Of a DNA stretch of 64,000 nt, positions 13,101 through 20,800 are shown in pieces. A program made the position numbers and the translations under genes. A model generated the notes under the pieces. It did not search any database. It was not told the origin of the DNA and saw nothing but the letters and a program-made list of their open reading frames with translations. This DNA comes from Romanomermis culicivorax (Eukaryota > Nematoda > Enoplea > Mermithida > Mermithidae), in contig CAWUHX010000131.1 in the NCBI GenBank assembly GCA_963922205.1, positions 186,001 to 250,000 of the forward strand, written 5' to 3'. How positions within the stretch are numbered: the first letter of the stretch is position 1; each line of letters opens with the position of its first letter.

Positions 13101-15431
13101 AATTTTTCCTGGAAAACTGAAATTATACTGGAAGAAAGCGAAAATAAAGAACCAAAATTGACCTATCTTCCCCGTAGCACCTTCCAAACAATGCGAAGTA
13201 ACGTGATTTTCCGCCAAATCTTTCATGAATTCTTTCCTAGTTCTAGCAGCCATCGTGGCGAATTTGTCCGAACGGTGGACAGCGTTTTCGGCATTTATAG
13301 CTATAGAATAAGCAATTATGAGAAACCGAAAGACATAGCGGGAAAATTTTTCGTAGAAAATTAGAATATTAATTGTGATCATCTTTCGCAAGTTAAACTT
13401 ACGAATCAACTGAGAATCATGAATTGATATCTGAGATAAGCAAAAAACCCAAATCAATATGGGTTCTGCTTGGATCCTACAAGTTCGTGAACGAAATTAG
13501 AAGCCGAAATCACCTTGTTCGAGAAGAAGTAAGTGCACCGAATGATGAAGAATGTTTATCATGAAAAAGGCGTCCGCAAATGAATCAATAAAACTTTTTT
13601 TCAAGTTAGGTGTTACAATTCAAAGTTTTAGCAGTTGATTCCGATCCTGATTCTAAGCATAGTTATGTACGGGATTTTCAAACAGCACGAAAGAACTTTG
13701 TTCAGAGGCCCTAAACATGTGGCAGATCTATTCGAAATTTTTACACAAACGAATTTCAAATAAAACGATGAACTTTAAATCGACGTCATAAAAAATAATA
13801 CTGTCACAACAGCTTACGACTGATTTCTTGGAAATCTATACATTTTTCTGACGTCAGCGATGAGAAAAACGAACATCGCTCACTATTCTATGTGAAATTG
13901 ATACCTGGAACACATTATGATGCTTCCTCTGACATACCTTTCGTGAGCAAAAAGTCCCGAAACTCTTTCGATTTAGGAAAAATAGCTGCTGGATGAATAG
14001 GTGGTCCGAAAGGGGGCACATCTTTGCAACGACTTACTGCCATACTGAAAAAAGCAAAGCTTTTTACGACTAGACATCGAGAGCCACCTTTCATAACTGA
14101 CCTATATTTTACGTTATCCGTATTAGGATTGTGAACCCTGATGATAATGAACACGTGCTGGAAATGTGATCTGACTGTATGGGCACTAAACGGTAATGCA
14201 CCCTCATCTTGGAAAATGATTGTCACGATATCATTGCCAATGTGCCTCTTTCGAGAAAGCTATGAAAATAAATACGTATGAAATACATGCTTTAGTTCGT
14301 GGAGTAATCTGATTTTTTTAGAAAGACGCTGCGCTCACAGGTAGTCTCACGAAAGAAATTGCAGAATTTATAGGATTTTTCAGCTCTAAAGAATTACGTT
14401 TGATTCATCTGTTGGCTGACCGTTTTTAGTCTGATTTAGTTCATATAGAACAATACTAGGCAGCAGAAGTCGCAAATTAAAGAAATGCTTGTCGAATTTT
14501 GCTTCATTATCCTCATTTTCTAAATTGCGCGATCTCTTCAAAATTACAGTAAAAATAAAAAGCCGTAAGATGACACTTATCAATTTCGATCTTCACTTTT
14601 CAGTTATAGTCCTAAATGCTACAGTCAACTCAAGAAAAAACATGTCCGTATACGCAGGTGGTTCATTATTTGCGTGAACATCTTTCTGCGCGCCGAAGCT
14701 CATCTGGAAACAATAGACTATAGTACTAACTTGTTGTTTATTGTTAGACGTGAAAGGCAACAACGTTGAAACGTGGAACATAACTTCGCACTGTTGGTAA
14801 GTGGTGTAAACAGACAATTGGCCCGTGGTGTCGCCTTTGCAGTCCAAACCACCTTTATATTTATCGAAGCCCTTGAGGCGAACCCTTTCGCCCAGCATGT
14901 CCAAAAATTCGTCGAATGCAGAGCTTCCGTCTTCTAGAACGAGAAATTGATAGAAGTGAATGCATAACAGAAACATGAAATTTTACCAATGCCGAGATTT
15001 ACAACAAAACGCACAACAAGATTCACATGATCAAATTCATCCTTGTACTTACTGTTATTATACATTTCTTCTTCGCTATTTTGTCCTGATCCGCAATATA
15101 AAATCCCAATTTTGTATTTACTGTAAATCTGAAAAATCTAGCGTTAAATCAATAATGAAAAATTCGCCAAATGTCTCACACGAACCGTTTGTTCATCCAA
15201 TTTGAGCAAAAGTTCTTCAGTCCGTGGAACCGGGTAGGCCAAATGTAAGCTGCTCAATTGAACTTCGGGTGCCGTTATTTCGATCAACTCCTTGATCGGC
15301 AATTTTCCAGAAAAAGTGGGTGCCGTTTGTATGGGCGCCTGTTGGCCTCCAGACGAAGCGTACATTTGCTCTTTGGCCAGTTGGTAGCTTGGTAAACTTT
15401 CTTCCATAATAACGCCGCGGAATGTGTTCAT
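894..15431 (-). CDS. SIPA1L: SIPA1L-like Rap GTPase-activating protein, gene copy A (15 exons, partial at both ends)
   Basis: Fifteen minus-strand exons (listed separately) chain with matching phases and GT-AG introns into one frame. In order they encode the C-terminal two thirds of a Rap-GAP domain, a PDZ domain (exon 6751-6888 reads [17 protein letters not shown] then [14 protein letters not shown], the family signature), an acidic linker and a Ser/Thr-rich region. By family knowledge, SIPA1L proteins stimulate GTP hydrolysis on Rap1/Rap2 and act at synapses, junctions and cortical actin. The first exon seen (15186-15431) starts inside the Rap-GAP domain, so N-terminal exons must lie above 15431; I found none with certainty. 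The exons after 894 would lie left of the window. Introns host many MITEs. The 894-6888 exons are duplicated at 57583-63577. Confidence 0.9.
1287..4187. mobile_element. Foldback/TIR element X (about 2.9 kb) in SIPA1L intron
   Basis: Ends are inverted copies: the left carries CTTAAGACGCGATTTCTGAG and GATAAGTTGAAAATTAA, the right their imperfect complements (4111-4187). An inner block beginning CTACAGTATGCCAAAGTTTG at about 1435 is shared with the larger foldback at 46591-51656. It has a nested MITE (1736-2575). No transposase motif seen, so probably non-autonomous. The intron around it, 1182-5194, holds nothing else I can identify. Confidence 0.7.
1736..2575. mobile_element. Nested MITE with GCGGTAAGTTTGT termini (840 bp)
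   Basis: Left end GCGGTAAGTTTGTCGGC, right end its imperfect complement (GCCAACAAACTTACCGC). Internally it has several more inverted copies of a GTAAGCTCGTCAGCCGATTA-type block and many CGATTA motifs, so the whole element can fold on itself. It is inserted in element X. Confidence 0.7.
5195..5581 (-). CDS. SIPA1L: SIPA1L copy A exon: [11 protein letters not shown] and Ser-rich tail
   Basis: A 387-bp exon starting [20 protein letters not shown], followed by a Gly/Ser/Thr-rich low-complexity stretch including [11 protein letters not shown]. Acceptor ATTCGCAG, donor GAG/GTAAAA. Two residues differ from the duplicate: F versus S in AKT(F/S)ESEA, and A versus T in KKS(A/T)QISS. The basic and Ser-rich composition suggests phosphorylation and 14-3-3-type sites, which is inference. 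Confidence 0.85.
5918..6052 (-). CDS. SIPA1L: SIPA1L copy A exon: acidic linker
   Basis: A 135-bp exon coding [20 protein letters not shown] then [11 protein letters not shown], strongly acidic. Acceptor TTATTAG, donor CAG/GTAAAA. It differs from the duplicate by one synonymous change that I saw (a Gly codon). Confidence 0.8.
6400..6513 (-). CDS. SIPA1L: SIPA1L copy A exon: post-PDZ
   Basis: A 114-bp exon coding [20 protein letters not shown] then [18 protein letters not shown]. Acceptor GTTACAG (after GAGTTACAG). The donor AAA/GTAAGT keeps the frame to the next exon; an earlier GTAAAG does not. Confidence 0.8.
6574..6689 (-). CDS. SIPA1L: SIPA1L copy A exon: PDZ domain, second part
   Basis: A 116-bp exon coding [20 protein letters not shown] and then [14 protein letters not shown]. 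It completes the PDZ fold and carries the typical PPxEDGSPRR end. Acceptor TCTTCCAG, donor ACG/GTAACT. Intron of 61 bp to the previous exon. Confidence 0.92.
6751..6888 (-). CDS. SIPA1L: SIPA1L copy A exon: PDZ domain, first part
   Basis: A 46-codon exon in phase 0. It begins TVEMILKRN, then [20 protein letters not shown] and [20 protein letters not shown] is the carboxylate-binding loop variant characteristic of SIPA1L PDZ domains. Acceptor CTCTTCAG, donor GAA/GTATGT. Repeated unchanged in the duplicate at 63440-63577. Confidence 0.95.
7340..7580. mobile_element. MITE family B member (ends ...GGACTATA)
   Basis: The right end, TTTCAAGAAAAACGGACTATA, matches other family B copies (8102-8370, 9199-9479, 56868-57116). 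The left end is decayed. Confidence 0.45.
7622..7760. mobile_element. MITE family A fragment
   Basis: Starts GGGCCGGTTTCATCAAAGAG, then repeated AGCTGCAGCT-like palindromes. The right TIR is missing, so it is truncated. Compare the intact copy at 38987-39158. Confidence 0.6.
7829..8093. mobile_element. MITE family C member
   Basis: Carries the blocks GCAGTAATAAGCTTACTAG and GATCGCTGCATCTATCATTT, which recur inverted at 15590-16245 and 40190-40440. TIR-type repeat without coding capacity. Confidence 0.5.
8102..8370. mobile_element. MITE family B member
   Basis: Left end TATAAGTCTGTTTTTCTTGA, right end its imperfect inverse ending AAAAACAGACTA. About 270 bp. Confidence 0.6.
8606..8825. mobile_element. 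MITE family A member
   Basis: Left end GGGGTCGGTTTCATCAAAGA, right end TCCTTGATGAAACCGGCTTC (inverted). The interior holds AGCTGCAGCTT palindromes. Confidence 0.65.
9199..9479. mobile_element. MITE family B member
   Basis: Left end CTACAGTCTGTTTTTTATGA, right end CAAGAAAAACAAACTATA, inverted. About 280 bp, inside the SIPA1L intron 6889-10125. Confidence 0.55.
10126..10243 (-). CDS. SIPA1L: SIPA1L copy A exon: pre-PDZ segment
   Basis: A 118-bp exon coding [20 protein letters not shown] and then [13 protein letters not shown], equivalent to the family stretch LK.FY......I.E.VKRL...KGC before the PDZ. Acceptor ATTCTAG, donor GAC/GTGAGC. It is separated by 2.3-kb and 3.2-kb MITE-filled introns. 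Confidence 0.9.
10774..10875 (-). other. Dispersed short ORF family, copy 1 (33 codons)
   Basis: Reads [20 protein letters not shown] and then [11 protein letters not shown] with TAA. It aligns residue by residue with the short frames at 14593-14703 and 39821-40021 (pattern MSxxxxKxVHxxxxPAY). Probably a fragment of a repeat-encoded protein or exon; function unknown. Confidence 0.4.
11112..11366. mobile_element. MITE family B member
   Basis: The right end, GAGGAAAACAGACTATA, and the interior block about CAAAGCTTCTAC match family B. The left end is decayed. Confidence 0.5.
11689..11979. mobile_element. MITE family A member, internally expanded
   Basis: Left end GGGCCCTATTTCATAG, right end CTTCAATGAAACCGGCCTCT. 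In between are four to five inverted GTTAAGCTGCAGCTGAGCTG units, more than in the 172-bp intact copy. Confidence 0.55.
12048..12235. mobile_element. MITE family A fragment
   Basis: GGTTTCATCTAACAGACTTG followed by the same AGCTGCAGCTC palindromes; the right TIR is lost. Confidence 0.45.
12560..12708 (-). CDS. SIPA1L: SIPA1L copy A exon: post-GAP region
   Basis: A 149-bp exon coding [20 protein letters not shown] and then [10 protein letters not shown]. The LGIS...VLIE...IGWT pattern is typical of SIPA1L between the GAP and PDZ domains. Acceptor TATTTCAG, donor TAG/GTATGT. Confidence 0.9.
13017..13108 (-). CDS. SIPA1L: SIPA1L copy A exon: Rap-GAP to PDZ linker
   Basis: A 92-bp exon coding [20 protein letters not shown] then VWDVQ, matching the family block ending in a GxIVWxV motif. 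Acceptor GTTTTCCAG. An upstream CCAG would give an in-frame stop and is rejected. Donor CAA/GTTTTA. Confidence 0.8.
13163..13300 (-). CDS. SIPA1L: SIPA1L copy A exon: end of Rap-GAP domain
   Basis: A 138-bp exon coding [20 protein letters not shown] and then [15 protein letters not shown], the helical end of the Rap-GAP domain. Acceptor TTCTATAG. The donor ATAG/GTCAAT opens a 54-bp intron. Confidence 0.9.
13938..14044 (-). CDS. SIPA1L: SIPA1L copy A exon: Rap-GAP domain
   Basis: A 107-bp exon coding [20 protein letters not shown] and then [20 protein letters not shown] and FPKS..FRDFLL are family signatures. Acceptor TTTTTTCAG, donor AAG/GTATGT; a split Ser codon joins it to the previous exon. 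Confidence 0.92.
14102..14259 (-). CDS. SIPA1L: SIPA1L copy A exon: catalytic Asn-thumb segment of Rap-GAP
   Basis: A 158-bp exon starting [20 protein letters not shown]. The Asn of HIGNDIV is the position that serves as the catalytic asparagine thumb in Rap1GAP-family enzymes, so the active site is intact here. It continues [15 protein letters not shown]. Acceptor TTTCATAG, donor TAG/GTCAGT. Only a 57-bp intron separates it from the next exon. Confidence 0.92.
14593..14703 (-). other. Dispersed short ORF family, copy 2 (36 codons)
   Basis: Reads [20 protein letters not shown] then a hydrophobic stretch and FRTITEK with a stop. It lies in the 471-bp SIPA1L intron 14260-14730, on the gene's strand. 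It is preceded by a splice-acceptor-like TTGTTTCCAG directly before the ATG. Related to 10774-10875 and 39821-40021. Confidence 0.4.
14731..14933 (-). CDS. SIPA1L: SIPA1L copy A exon: Rap-GAP domain
   Basis: A 203-bp exon coding [20 protein letters not shown] and then [20 protein letters not shown], ending SNNKQQ. This is a highly conserved Rap-GAP stretch. Acceptor GTTCTAG, donor CAA/GTTAGT. It leaves phase 0. Confidence 0.9.
15053..15128 (-). CDS. SIPA1L: SIPA1L copy A exon: Rap-GAP domain
   Basis: A 76-bp exon coding [20 protein letters not shown] then EMYNN, the conserved GILYC...EEEMYNN block of Rap-GAP domains. Acceptor TTTTCAG, donor ACA/GTAAGT. Phase in 0, out 1. The next acceptor-like site (TTTACAG, 8 bases further) would break the frame. 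Confidence 0.85.
15186..15431 (-). CDS. SIPA1L: SIPA1L copy A exon: start of visible Rap-GAP domain
   Basis: An 82-codon exon in phase 0. It reads [14 protein letters not shown], then [20 protein letters not shown], and ends LLLKLDEQT. This matches the family segment just before the catalytic core. The acceptor is ...AAATATTAG. The donor I chose is ACG/GTTCGT, which is weak; an alternative, CGT/GTGAGA, also in phase 0, would add two residues. An ATG sits at the first codon, but the TAG acceptor before it and the domain position make this an internal exon rather than a gene start. Confidence 0.85.
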
Positions 15432-15584
15432 CTAATATTTATAAGCCCGAGGCTGATAATGGCACCAACATTAATAGTTTAGTAATTTTATGGTTCGATT
15501 TTTTTCGGTAATCGATTACCAAGGTAGTCTGATTTTTTTGTTTCAGTGTTTTGTTCAACGTGGGGAGTTTCTATATCCATTCAT

Positions 15585-16245
15585 TTTGAAATGATCGTTA
15601 CAGCGACCTCAAGAAAGTAAATTCAACACGGAAAACTTAGTAAAGCTTATTACTGAAAATTTCCTACTTTATTAATTGGTCAAAATTTCTCGAGTGACAC
15701 TGAGGTGTCAAACAGTTCTACCCAAAGCAAAAGTAGTCAAGATTAGTGGCTTTTCCATGACTTTGAATTCCCATTGCCATGAAGAAATTTCGTGTTTTTC
15801 AACAGTATTTAGCTTTCCACTACATGAAGATTGCGTATCAAATTAAACCTTTTTTATGGTTGTCGCAGGGCATATCGTTTCAAAGTAAATGGTCTATGGA
15901 ATTTGACGACGTCTTTCCTCTGGTTTATTAGCTTAAATAGTGCAGTCCCATTTTCTCTTTGTGCATTTTTAGACGAATACTGCCAGATGCTAGACGCAGC
16001 GACCTACAAAAAAGTAGGTTCAATTTGATGCGCGCTTTTCACGGGTGGAAAACTTTATTCTATAAAAAACCACGTTATGGAAGAAAAATCTCAGCTGTTC
16101 TGTTTGCCGGTCATCGACGAGATAATTTTTCCATCGATTACAGTAATAAGCTAATTAGTTCTATCGATGCTGAATTTTCTTTCATGGGATCGCTGCATTT
16201 CATTTCTTTCATGGGATCGTCATTAGAATTTTTGACATTTTAGTA
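15585..16245. mobile_element. Foldback-type MITE family C member
   Basis: The left block TGAAATGATCGTTACAGCGA ... AGTAAAGCTTATTACTG is inverted at the right as CAGTAATAAGCTAATTAG ... GATCGCTGCATTTCATTTC. About 660 bp. The rest of 15432-16386 shows no exon I can recognise, although an N-terminal SIPA1L exon would be expected upstream. Confidence 0.55.
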
Positions 16246-16386
16246 ATGCGTCATAACGTGCTATTTTTATAAAACTTGTAAAGTGTAAACGAAATGAGAC
16301 TAATACCATATCAAAAATATTTTTAGATAGATTTTGTTTTACGGATCACTGAACTAATAAACTATTCGTTCATTAGATTTTCGGTG

Positions 16387-16970
16387 TGTTATGTTTACCT
16401 CTCTGCTTAGATCCGAAGATGTCAGCAATATAACTCAAGTCCTATCGGCTTGTACTCAATCAACTACTGTAGGTCACTCAAAGGAGCTTCCTATTAGCAA
16501 TCAACTGAACACAGTGCAACAGTCCTTAAGCAGAAATAAACACAACCTTCAGTCACTAATAAGTAACTGGAAACTCTAACTCTTGCAATCGAAGGGCACT
16601 CAGGGTCTCCCCAGATGCCTCCTAAAGGTTCACACAAATACACAGCACTCACTTCGATAATATCCAAAAGGACTGGGGCTTCACCTTGGCTTGGCACCCG
16701 TGTAAGACGACTCCCTCCAACCGCTCAATGCGCGAGTAATGATAATATAAATAATAAATAATTATAATAATAATAATATGTAAATAAGGTGTGGGGCTGT
16801 CAGCGTCGGCCTTTACTAGGCGAAACAGTACAAATATAATTTAGAACGGACGCGACTCGCCCGAAACACACCAAAGTATGAGAATGATAAACATTGCTCT
16901 TTTTGGTCGAATCGTAACTTTGTCGATTCACCAATTTTGCATAGATGTGGGATTGCTACTGCCGTAAGCA
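16387..16970 (-). repeat. 3' LTR (584 bp)
   Basis: On the plus strand it runs TGTTATG...GTAAGCA, with TG...CA ends. Offset to the other LTR is exactly 13399 and I found no mismatch along its length. It contains an AT-rich run near 16740-16790 and a GC-richer block after it. Confidence 0.95.
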
Positions 16971-16987
16971 CATCCCCAACATCCCTC
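16971..16987 (-). promoter_or_regulatory. Polypurine tract (plus-strand primer)
   Basis: On the minus strand GAGGGATGTTGGGGATG sits directly before the 3' LTR start TGCTTACGG, as expected for the second-strand cDNA primer. Confidence 0.7.
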
Positions 16988-17882
16988 GGGCCTTGAAACT
17001 GACCAACGGGAGGTGAAGAAGGAAACCGTGAGCAGGACTTTTACCTTTTACGGTGTGACCTACTACTGGATCCCAACTTAATAAAAAGATTATGATCCAA
17101 CCCCGAAGGGTGTACGGGTCATAATCGTCCTGACCTGACCCCGAAGGGTGTACGGGTCAAGACCACCTCCAACGTCAAGTCTTTTTACAAGGTTACCTAG
17201 GTCTGTCCACTGAGATGCCGCGGCACAATCGATCACTGATCCAGCATCTGACGGATTGACGACTCTGCGCCGGCTTGACTTTCCCTGGCTTCGCCAGCGT
17301 GCCTTGAGGCTCCTAGGTACCTTCCTCCAGCGTTGATCGCTTCGTCCCATTGAGTGATGCGGAGTGTCTTTGGCAGCAGCGTCCCAATCCTTGCAGTAAT
17401 CGGCTACTTTCATCCGTTCCATCGCCCCTTTCGGTTCGTCGCCAATTTTCCATACGAGAAATTTAAAATACGACATGACGAACAAATATTTACAAAACTA
17501 GTAGGGCGAGAAAATATTGAGCAAAAATTTTAAAATACGAGGCACAAATAACAAGAAAAATTTACAAGACACCGAAAAATGACAAGAAAAATATACGAGG
17601 CAAAATGACGAGATTAAAATACGAGAAAAAATAACAAATGCAAAATAAGTGAAAGAAAATTAAACCAAAAATGTGGACTCAAGCGATGAGCTTGGCCAAA
17701 AATGAGATTTTTTGAAAGGCAACAACACAACCAAAAGTTTAAATAATATTTTTGTATTTTATGTTTTATAATGTTTTTGGATTTTTGTGATTTTTTATGT
17801 TTTTGTGTTTTTTGTATTTTTTGAATAAATGAAATAGAGTCAAGAATGGAGGATTTTTGACCAAAATTTTGGCGGCTAAAAA
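16988..17882 (-). other. Retrotransposon 3' untranslated region
   Basis: Holds two direct copies of a CCCCGAAGGGTGTACGGGTC unit at about 17100-17158, a GC-rich block 17160-17450, then AT-rich sequence. A 131-codon basic, Trp-containing frame (17090-17485, minus) covers the GC-rich block. I do not recognise it; it could be a relic of a captured coding segment or chance. Confidence 0.5.
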
Positions 17883-20800
17883 TTATTGTTGCTGCCCGCC
17901 GCCTTGCTGCTGGCCTTGTTGATGACCTCCGCGACCTCGGAATGCACCACGAGGGTGTTGTCCTCGGTATATACCTCGGCCACCAACGTAACCAGCTCTG
18001 CCCCTGTTCGGATTGTTAAAATGAAACTGACCTGGTTGGGCACCCCTTCCCCGTCCTCCACGAGCTCCCCTAGCACCCTGTAGATGCTGTATAGGTTGCT
18101 GTTGTTTCGGAACGGTTCTGGAGGCTTGCCCAGTGCCAGAACTGGGGCCAGCGAAGACCTGGTTGGCTATACCAACCGTGGCTCCTTGACCACCAGTTTG
18201 ACTGCTTGCGGGTCCGGGTGCCCGAAAGGTCTGTCCCGCATCGTTCTGAACTTTGCTAAATTTAACAGTAGTCGGAGGACTTGGGCTACCTGACCTTTTG
18301 ACATCCATCTCCGCCGCTTGTTGACTGTAATTATACATCACCAAGCGATAGGCAGTCTTGAAAACATCCGAAGCAGTGGCACTCCGATATTCCTGTAACA
18401 GCATGATGTTTGCAAACACTTTGGCTGAGACTGATCGTTTACCGATCTGCTCAGCCGTAAGCGGTGCATAGTCAAGCATAAGGAATATCATCATGCATAA
18501 ATATCTGACAGCTGCAAATACGACGCTCGCTCGATATTCCGTGAGCCATTCAAGGACAATCTCACGAATGATCCTATCCCATAGTGGCTCTGGAATATTT
18601 CGCGAGTCGTATAAAAATCCACCTTGGACATCAAACTGTGGCTGATACAGTTTGTATATAGTCCTGACCGCCTTATTGACCATCAGCCAAATCTCTGGGT
18701 CTTCGAACTGCTCGTCGCAGAAATAATTGGCCAATTCCGGTGTAGCAAAAGAAATTGGACCTCTGGCTCTACTTTTATCTTTGGTTACTTGCCAAAAGTC
18801 CAACAATACATCCCGGAATAACTCCACCGTCATTTCTGGTGTTTGTTGATTTGGGTCAACAGTAACCAGAGTTAACGGCTTTATTTTTCCTGGTGTAAAG
18901 ATTTGAACTTTTTGTCCTGCAACCTGTGGCTTGCTAGGAGCTCCCTGCACCTTAGGCTGACGCCGTCCGGAAGCAGAGGTGTCCGTAGCCTGCGACACAA
19001 ATTGCGTGGACTGACTCGTTGCCATCGATAAAGTACCTGTAGAGACAGTCTGCGATACAGGAGTAGTCGAAGATACGGTGGTCACGGATACCGTTGCTGA
19101 AGCCGGAGCAGAAGTTTTGGCGGGTTTCGGCTGCGTAACCTTTGCAGGCTGCGCAATTGCCTTTTCCACCTTTTTCTTCTCCTGACGGGCTTTTGTTTTT
19201 CGTTTCTTTTTCAAGTTAACGAAAATTTGCCTATCATTTAATCCTTTTATTTTCATATTTTTTATCGCCTCAGCAGTATAGTATCCGGGAACACCTTCTT
19301 TGTCCCAGGTCAAGGCTAATACTTGAATTTCCTTATCCTCTTCAGCCAGCCGGGCCGCTAGCTCTTGTGGTGTTTCCACCACAATATGGCTAGGTGTCCC
19401 TGCCGTCTGCTCTTCCTCTTTCTTCTTTCCACCTTCGGCATCCATGTACTCATTAATATATGCCTGATCATAGACGTTCTGCTCGTCCTGGGTAATCGGA
19501 ATTTCTTCCGATTGCGCTTGACTTTCCACGCTAGACAAGTACTGACTCGCATCCATAGATGTTTGTGTGACTTGTGGTGTAGGTAAGCCAGGCGGCGGCG
19601 GCAGCATTTCCGTCTGCAGCTGCGTCACAACTTGTGGTTGCGGTTGCAACTGCGTGACAGAAGGTGCTGCGACCGCAGATTCGGCTACTTGGGGGTCGGC
19701 GATCGAAATATACAATAATGCGTCTTCGTCGTCAACCTCCTTGCAGCTTTCCTCTCCCAGGAATGCGGAATTATCTTCCTCCTCACTCTCCAATTCCGTG
19801 ACGTCCTCGTCCACTAGACCCGTTTGAACTGTGGGTTCATTATCAGGGTCTAGTATATCGGATTTCGTCCTGAAATCGGATTGTTTGGTTTGATTACCGT
19901 ATGAATAGGTAACCATGGGTAATTCCGACGGCAGAGGCCTCCGGTGAATACACTTTTCAGGAAATTCAATAGTATACAAGGGATAATCCGCCGGTATACA
20001 TCTGATCTGACCCGTTTGAAGAGTAGGCGTGTCTGGTGATAGGCCATATCGCAGTGACGGGGTTTTACTACCGAATTCCGCATAGTAGAATCTGACGTAG
20101 AAAAAGCAGTTGGCCCAATAATCCTTGTTATGGGTAATATTGTCCTTTGCTTTTTCCGTCGAAATTGGAGAACCTATTTTGTCGCGCAAGCGCAACCGAA
20201 TAGGCATGAAACCAAACCTGTTTTGCCAGGTCGTAACCCTTTTGCCTTTTACAGCATGTTCAGGTTCCGTTGGCGGTAATGATGCTGCTATGTCGTAATT
20301 CTGTAAAACCCTGTCATCGGTCTTCCATGCCATCTTCTTTATTAATTCTGCATCCTCCTTCGAGTAGGATTTGAGGAAATTATAATTCAATAATTCCCTC
20401 AGTATGTAATCGTACTCGGCACGGCTATGAGGCCAGAAAACAAAGAATGGTAGAGGAATTAAGTTGCATGCCTTTTCCAACGCAGGGAACTTTGTTGAGT
20501 CCATGACATGCTCATAATTCCTCAAGTCCGCCATCCAATGATCCCTGTCGTACTTAGCCATACCGGTGTCGATTTCCACTGGTTCGTAGCAGTCCGTTCC
20601 GAGTTGAAACGATTGAAGCTGCTTCGACCAGTCCTGTCGAGGAGTCTTGTTCATGGCAAGACCGGCTGTGATATACCATACAACATCTACAGGATCCGTT
20701 AATTTGAAAAATGAAACCCCTTGCAACATTTCTGTGTGCAGTCGGTTTATCACCTCGTTTGTCCTATTGACTTGTTGTTCCATTGTATCCATGTCCTCTG

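Noticed and set aside
15831-16243. Two overlapping plus-strand frames
   Set aside because: Within the family C foldback MITE, no domain and not conserved in other copies.
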